NCBI GenBank assembly: GCA_947624135.1
Contig: CANQIV010000006.1
Coordinates: 1 to 32,981 of the forward strand
Reading direction: 5' to 3'
DNA length: 32,981 bases
DNA from: an uncultured Bacilli bacterium
GTDB lineage: Bacteria > Bacillota_I > Bacilli_A > RF39 > UBA660
Of this stretch, positions 28,883-32,981 are shown piece after piece. The translations under genes and the position numbers were made by a program. The notes beneath the pieces were generated by a model, which was given only the letters and a program-made list of their open reading frames with translations, had not been told where the DNA came from and searched no databases. Each line of letters begins with the position of its first letter. Positions within the stretch are counted from its first letter, which is position 1.

Positions 28883-30157
28883 TTATTTAATTATATCTAA
28901 TATTAAATTTGGCTTTTTTTCTAATGTTTCATCTATTCTAAAACATTCTAGTATTTCATTTACATTCGCACTTTTTTCTTTTACATATACTTTTAAAAGT
29001 TCTTCATCTTTTTCTACGAAATCTCCTACTTTTTTATTAAGTACAAGACCAACTTCATAATCAATTTTATCGTCAAGTGTATTTCTTCCTGCACCTAAAT
29101 TTTTTGCTATCTCACCTAAATGAAGCGCATCTATATGATTAATGTACCCAGTTTTTTTACTTTTTATAGAATAAGATTTATTAGTAGTTTTAAGTTTATT
29201 TATATCTCCACCTTGTGCGTTTACTAATTCTATAAATTTATTATATGCTTCTCCATTATTTAATTGTTTAAATAATAATTCTTGTGCTTCACTATTTTGT
29301 ATTTTTTTAAGTGCGCCTATTATTATTGAAGAAAGTGTAATTACTACCTCAAGTAAATCACTTGGGCCATTACCTTTTAGAGTATCTATAGCTTCTTTTA
29401 CCTCAAGAGAATTTCCTATCGCAAATCCTAAAGGTTCTTCCATGTTTGTAATTAAACATATTGTAGGTTTTCTATAAGATTTACCTATTTTTACCATAGT
29501 TTGAGCAAGTTTTCTTGCATCTTCTAAATTTTTCATGAGCGCCCCACTACCTACTTTTACATCTATCATTATAACATCTGCACCACTTGCAAGTTTTTTA
29601 GACATTATACTAGATGCGATTAAAGGTATTGATTCTACAGTTCCTGTTACATCTCTTAAAGCATATATTTTCTTATCTGCTGGAACTAAATTACCTGTTT
29701 GACCTACTAAGGCTATATTAATATCGTTAACTTGCTTTATAAATTTTTCTTCACTTATTTTTGTATTAAAACCTTTAATTGATTCAAGTTTATCGATAGT
29801 TCCGCCTGTATGTCCTAATCCTCTACCACTCATTTTTGCTATTTTAATTCCAAGTGATGCGAGTAATGGTGCGAGAACTAAAGTTACTTTATCTCCAACT
29901 CCTCCAGTTGAATGTTTATCGACAATTATTCCATCAACTTTACTTAAATCTATAATATCTCCACTATTTAACATTACATCTGTTAAATCTATTGTTTCTC
30001 TATCTGTCATACCATTAAGTACTATTGCCATTAAAAGAGAACTCATTTGATAATCTTTTATAGTAGAATCTAAATATCCATTTACTGCAAAAGCAATTTC
30101 TTGACGTGTTAGTTCTTGTTTTAATCTTTTTTTATTTATTATATCTATTATTGTCAT
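28883..30157 (-). CDS. pdp: Pyrimidine-nucleoside (thymidine) phosphorylase
   Basis: 424 aa; GIIVDKHSTGGVGDKVTLVLAPLLASLGIKIAKMSGRGLGHTGGTIDKLESI, DVKVGSGALMKN. Confidence 0.95.
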   Translation of the reverse strand: MTIIDIINKKRLKQELTRQEIAFAVNGYLDSTIKDYQMSSLLMAIVLNGMTDRETIDLTDVMLNSGDIIDLSKVDGIIVDKHSTGGVGDKVTLVLAPLLASLGIKIAKMSGRGLGHTGGTIDKLESIKGFNTKISEEKFIKQVNDINIALVGQTGNLVPADKKIYALRDVTGTVESIPLIASSIMSKKLASGADVIMIDVKVGSGALMKNLEDARKLAQTMVKIGKSYRKPTICLITNMEEPLGFAIGNSLEVKEAIDTLKGNGPSDLLEVVITLSSIIIGALKKIQNSEAQELLFKQLNNGEAYNKFIELVNAQGGDINKLKTTNKSYSIKSKKTGYINHIDALHLGEIAKNLGAGRNTLDDKIDYEVGLVLNKKVGDFVEKDEELLKVYVKEKSANVNEILECFRIDETLEKKPNLILDIIK

Positions 30158-30176
30158 ATACTTACCACCTATTATA

Positions 30177-30206
30177 ATTATAACACATTTTTTTAGTATA
30201 TAACAA
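30177..30206 (-). promoter_or_regulatory. Candidate promoter for the pyrimidine-nucleoside phosphorylase gene
   Basis: Minus strand TTGTTA-N18-TATAAT; the -35 lies in the 3' arm of the upstream terminator. Confidence 0.45.
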
Positions 30207-30239
30207 AAAACTTATCTCATTTGAAACAAGTTTTTTGTT
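30202..30239 (-). terminator. Terminator hairpin downstream of the prepilin-like gene
   Basis: Perfect 12-bp stem AACAAAAAACTT / AAGTTTTTTGTT with 14-nt loop, just after the stop codon at 30244. Confidence 0.65.
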
Positions 30240-30243
30240 TATA

Positions 30244-32019
30244 TTAACGAATATCTACACTATTATTATATTTTTTTATCGTTGTTGTATTATAGTTTAT
30301 GTTTTCATCACACCACTCTTTTGTTGGTTCATTTCCTTTCCCAAATATTTCTGTTAAATCTAAAAGCATTACATCATCAAAATAGTATGGATTTTCATTA
30401 TCAAGTGTAGTGTCTAAAGGTTTTTCTATTCCCAATCTAAAATATACATTACGAGTAAGCTTTGCATTAAAATAAAAACTTGATTTTACCCAATTTGAAT
30501 TTGAGTTGGTTGATTTACTACCACATGTTATTCCTCCTGTAGCCCAATCAGAAGAATAACATCCAAAAATACACTTAGTTCTAGATTTGCAATAAGATGT
30601 ACCATAATATATATGGCCTTCAGTGATATTATTTATTAATTTTGTTGCTCCACATCCCCATTGTTCTTCTGAACTTACAATTGGTATAATTTTTAAGCTT
30701 TTTTCTCCCGTTACATGCTCATTTGTTGTAAATTCTATTTTTTCTATATTTTCTTTCAGTGAAATGCTAAATTCACCTTTTTCAAAAGACCCATCAGGAA
30801 ATAAATTATTTATTGTAAAAGTTTCTTCACTAGCTATAGTTGTTATATTTATTTCATTACTTTCACTTATATTTTCTAAACTATCTTTTACTTTTATTTT
30901 TTGTTTCCCATTTTGATTATATATACATTCATTTTGATTTTGCCAAGTTGTTCCATCATCACATGAATATTTTATTTCTCCTACACCTGAATCACTAGCT
31001 GTTATTTTTATTATTTTTCTATTTGATTGTACATTATCATTTCCTTCTATTTTTTCTATTGTTGGAGCCATATTATCTATATTAGTTATTGCTAGTGATT
31101 TTGATATTATTGTCTCTTCTCCATCCATTAATACTGCCGTAAGCGTTCCATTTTTTGCTGATATTGTTGTTGTTACTTTATCTCCATCTACACTTACATC
31201 TGCTTCTACAAATTCTCCACTATCCCACCTATATTTATATGTAACATTATCAAGTTTTGGATATGTGATTGTTACTGTTCCTTCTTTTATATATTCATCT
31301 TTTGGATTTAATTCTAATTTTATTCCTTCTACTTTTTCTGTACTTACTGTTTTTGTTATTTCTTTTGTTAATCCTACTTTGTTTTTTACTATTACTTTTA
31401 TTTTATATTCTGTATCTATTTTTAATTTATCAAATGTATATGTATTTTCTTTTATGTTATTTATTTCTTTTTTATATTCTTCGGGTTCCAATATTTGATA
31501 ACTATAACTTGTTGGTACTCCATCTATTGTTTCTACTGTTACTACTAAACTCCTTGCATTAGTAATTACATTTACGTTTATTTCTAATCTATTAGCTAGT
31601 AAATCTTCTACTGTTCCTTTAAGCATGCTTAAATCATCTAGTGTTCCTTCCGCACTATATGTCCCATCGGTTACCTCTTTTAATTCTACTTTACCTTCTT
31701 CATTTAAGAATACTTTACCTTTTAGATTTTTAGAATCAAGAGGTAGTTTACTTATATCTATTTCTGTTCCGGGTTCAATATTATTTTGAGCAGCATATAA
31801 TTCGTATGCGTGTTCTATATTATTTAGACTTATTTTAAATGCTTTATATTTTGAATCGTTTATTACTCCCAAAATTATTGGAGTAGCTATGACCGCTATT
31901 ATAGCTAATATTACTATTACAGCTAAAAGTTCTATTAGGGTGAACGCCTTTACTTTTCTAGTGTAAAGTACCCCCCCCCTACTCATATTTGTTTGTTTTT
32001 TCTCTTTCATATTTTCCAT
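30244..32019 (-). CDS. Prepilin-type N-terminal cleavage/methylation protein with large adhesin-like ectodomain
   Basis: 591 aa; KVKAFTLIELLAVIVILAIIAVIATPIILGVINDSK, FN3/Ig-like repeats, Cys-containing carbohydrate-binding-like region, C-terminal YYFDDVMLLDLTEIFGKGNEPTKEW. Actual start is probably the ATG at 32010 (MKEKK), better spaced from AAAGGATGG. Confidence 0.88.
   Translation of the reverse strand: MENMKEKKQTNMSRGGVLYTRKVKAFTLIELLAVIVILAIIAVIATPIILGVINDSKYKAFKISLNNIEHAYELYAAQNNIEPGTEIDISKLPLDSKNLKGKVFLNEEGKVELKEVTDGTYSAEGTLDDLSMLKGTVEDLLANRLEINVNVITNARSLVVTVETIDGVPTSYSYQILEPEEYKKEINNIKENTYTFDKLKIDTEYKIKVIVKNKVGLTKEITKTVSTEKVEGIKLELNPKDEYIKEGTVTITYPKLDNVTYKYRWDSGEFVEADVSVDGDKVTTTISAKNGTLTAVLMDGEETIISKSLAITNIDNMAPTIEKIEGNDNVQSNRKIIKITASDSGVGEIKYSCDDGTTWQNQNECIYNQNGKQKIKVKDSLENISESNEINITTIASEETFTINNLFPDGSFEKGEFSISLKENIEKIEFTTNEHVTGEKSLKIIPIVSSEEQWGCGATKLINNITEGHIYYGTSYCKSRTKCIFGCYSSDWATGGITCGSKSTNSNSNWVKSSFYFNAKLTRNVYFRLGIEKPLDTTLDNENPYYFDDVMLLDLTEIFGKGNEPTKEWCDENINYNTTTIKKYNNSVDIR
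31971..31979 (-). repeat. Homopolymeric G9 tract (coding strand) inside the prepilin-like ORF
   Basis: Coding strand ATG AGT AGG GGG GGG GTA CTT; nine consecutive G in an AT-rich genome. Confidence 0.97.
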
Positions 32020-32047
32020 CCTTTCACTCTAATAGAAGCTTTTCTTA

Positions 32048-32076
32048 CTCTTCTATCTATATTAATGATAACACTT
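32048..32076 (-). promoter_or_regulatory. Candidate sigma-A promoter for the prepilin-like gene (approximate)
   Basis: Minus strand TTGTAA-N17-TATCAT between the CLec gene hairpin and the prepilin start. Confidence 0.55.
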
Positions 32077-32114
32077 AATATAAATTTTTACAAGTATAAT
32101 TTTATCAAGACAAA

Positions 32115-32140
32115 AACTACATAAGTTACCTTATGTAGTT
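32115..32140 (-). terminator. Perfect hairpin at the 3' end of the CLec-like gene (terminator and/or DGR-type target hairpin)
   Basis: Minus strand AACTACATAAG-GTAA-CTTATGTAGTT followed by TTTG; 11-bp perfect stem, 4-nt loop, contains the stop codon TAA (32131-32133). Confidence 0.8.
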
Positions 32141-32981
32141 GGAACCAATACAACACGGAACGAATCAATACTATTGAATTCATAATCGTGGTAGGCCGCA
32201 CCTGCGAATACTCCTACTCGAGTATCGTCGTGATAACAACCACCTCGTATAAACCACGGAAGGTCTGAGGAAATAGATATTTTAAAATCACCATACCAAC
32301 CTGCAGTTTCTGAAAGTGCATGTCCATAACATACTTTTCCACCACATTCCTCTGCTGAAATAGTACTTGTATAACTATCATAGTATTTTGAATCTATTTT
32401 TTGTGTGAATTCTGCATAATTTGTAGTTGATGATGAACCCCATGGTAATTTTAAATCTGAATTTACTTGATATGCAGGTTCATAATATGCCATTACATAT
32501 TCCCATGCTCCTCCACTCATATCATATATTCCTGTTATGTTTCCTGTTGTCGATTGTGCTACATTTATTACATAATTTCCTCCACCTGTTAAATAACTAC
32601 TATTATCATTTTTTGTAACTTCTTTATTTATCCCATATTTGCTTTGTGATAAATATGCTGCTGCTCCCCATTCACTATTCTTCATCATATGTAAATCTCC
32701 AGGTATATTTAATTTTTTATCCATTGATTGTGTTGCATAAAAGAAATTTGATATATTATTATATCTTAATGATTCCATATTTGGTAATATTCTAAGTCCA
32801 TCTGCATTCGTACAATTTTTATCACTACAACCTAAATTATTAACATCTCTAGATACAGATAACGTTGTATGACTTGTTTCAAACTTTCCTACCCATATTC
32901 CTGATAATTCTTCTGTTCCAAATGTAAATGCTGGATGTACTCTATATCCACTACTATTTGCATTTTCATATACTACATCTT
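32131..32981 (-). CDS. CLec/FGE-sulfatase-like surface protein, 5'-truncated by the window edge; candidate DGR variable protein
   Basis: Frame is open from the window edge (DVVYENANSSGYRVHPAFTFGTEELSGIWVGKFETS...GLRILPNMESLRYNN), so the track's start at 32778 is an internal Met; YDMSGGAWEYVM, C-terminal LPWFIRGGCYHDDTRVGVFAGAAYHDYEFNSIDSFRVVLVPTT. Confidence 0.85.
   Translation of the reverse strand, partial: DVVYENANSSGYRVHPAFTFGTEELSGIWVGKFETSHTTLSVSRDVNNLGCSDKNCTNADGLRILPNMESLRYNNISNFFYATQSMDKKLNIPGDLHMMKNSEWGAAAYLSQSKYGINKEVTKNDNSSYLTGGGNYVINVAQSTTGNITGIYDMSGGAWEYVMAYYEPAYQVNSDLKLPWGSSSTTNYAEFTQKIDSKYYDSYTSTISAEECGGKVCYGHALSETAGWYGDFKISISSDLPWFIRGGCYHDDTRVGVFAGAAYHDYEFNSIDSFRVVLVPTT

Noticed and set aside
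31265-31562. Overlapping + strand ORFs (77 and 97 aa, Leu/Phe-rich) opposite the prepilin gene
   Set aside because: Antisense to a well supported ORF; low-complexity hydrophobic composition is the mirror of Lys/Glu/Asn-rich coding sequence in AT-rich DNA.
30244-32130. Possible DGR template repeat within the window
   Set aside because: I looked in the neighbouring prepilin gene and intergenic DNA for an A-rich near copy of the VR and found none; RT and TR must be outside if the DGR exists.
32427-32618. 63-aa + strand ORF opposite the CLec gene
   Set aside because: Antisense; Met/Leu/His-rich low-complexity product.
1-32981. CRISPR array, rRNA, tRNA or transposase genes
   Set aside because: No regularly spaced direct repeats, rRNA signatures, tRNA cloverleafs or transposase motifs recognised on reading; the absence was not confirmed with dedicated tools.

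Overview
AT-rich (low-GC) Firmicutes/Bacilli-like chromosomal segment; every supported gene is on the minus strand. Most of it is housekeeping: miaB, an orphan hybrid histidine kinase plus a REC-only protein, acyl-CoA synthetase, HelD-like helicase, maf, a T-box-controlled aspS, hisS, an AI-2E family permease, dtd, rel, secG, a ymfF/ymfH-like M16 pair, deoD, a YihY/BrkB protein, rpoZ and a pyrimidine nucleoside phosphorylase. The non-routine parts are: (1) 30.2-33.0 kb, two adjacent surface-protein genes that look diversified by two different mechanisms. One is a prepilin-like protein whose start region contains an in-frame G9 tract, where +1 or -1 slippage gives an immediate stop. The other is a CLec/FGE-like protein, truncated by the window edge, whose 3' end is GC-rich, NNY-codon rich and followed by a perfect 11-bp hairpin, resembling the variable region of a diversity-generating retroelement (DGR) target. 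No RT or template repeat lies in the window. (2) Two Rel/SpoT paralogs with complementary motif decay: the long one keeps the synthetase motifs but has HDxxED changed to HDTMKE, and the short one keeps HDTIED but has lost synthetase and TGS signature residues. (3) An uncharacterised 8.6-14.8 kb operon-like cluster with GT2 enzymes, a CoaE-like kinase-GT2 fusion, an APH-family kinase, a radical SAM protein, a NUDIX hydrolase and a YgjV-like membrane protein. All family calls come from motif recognition in the supplied translations; no database search was run.
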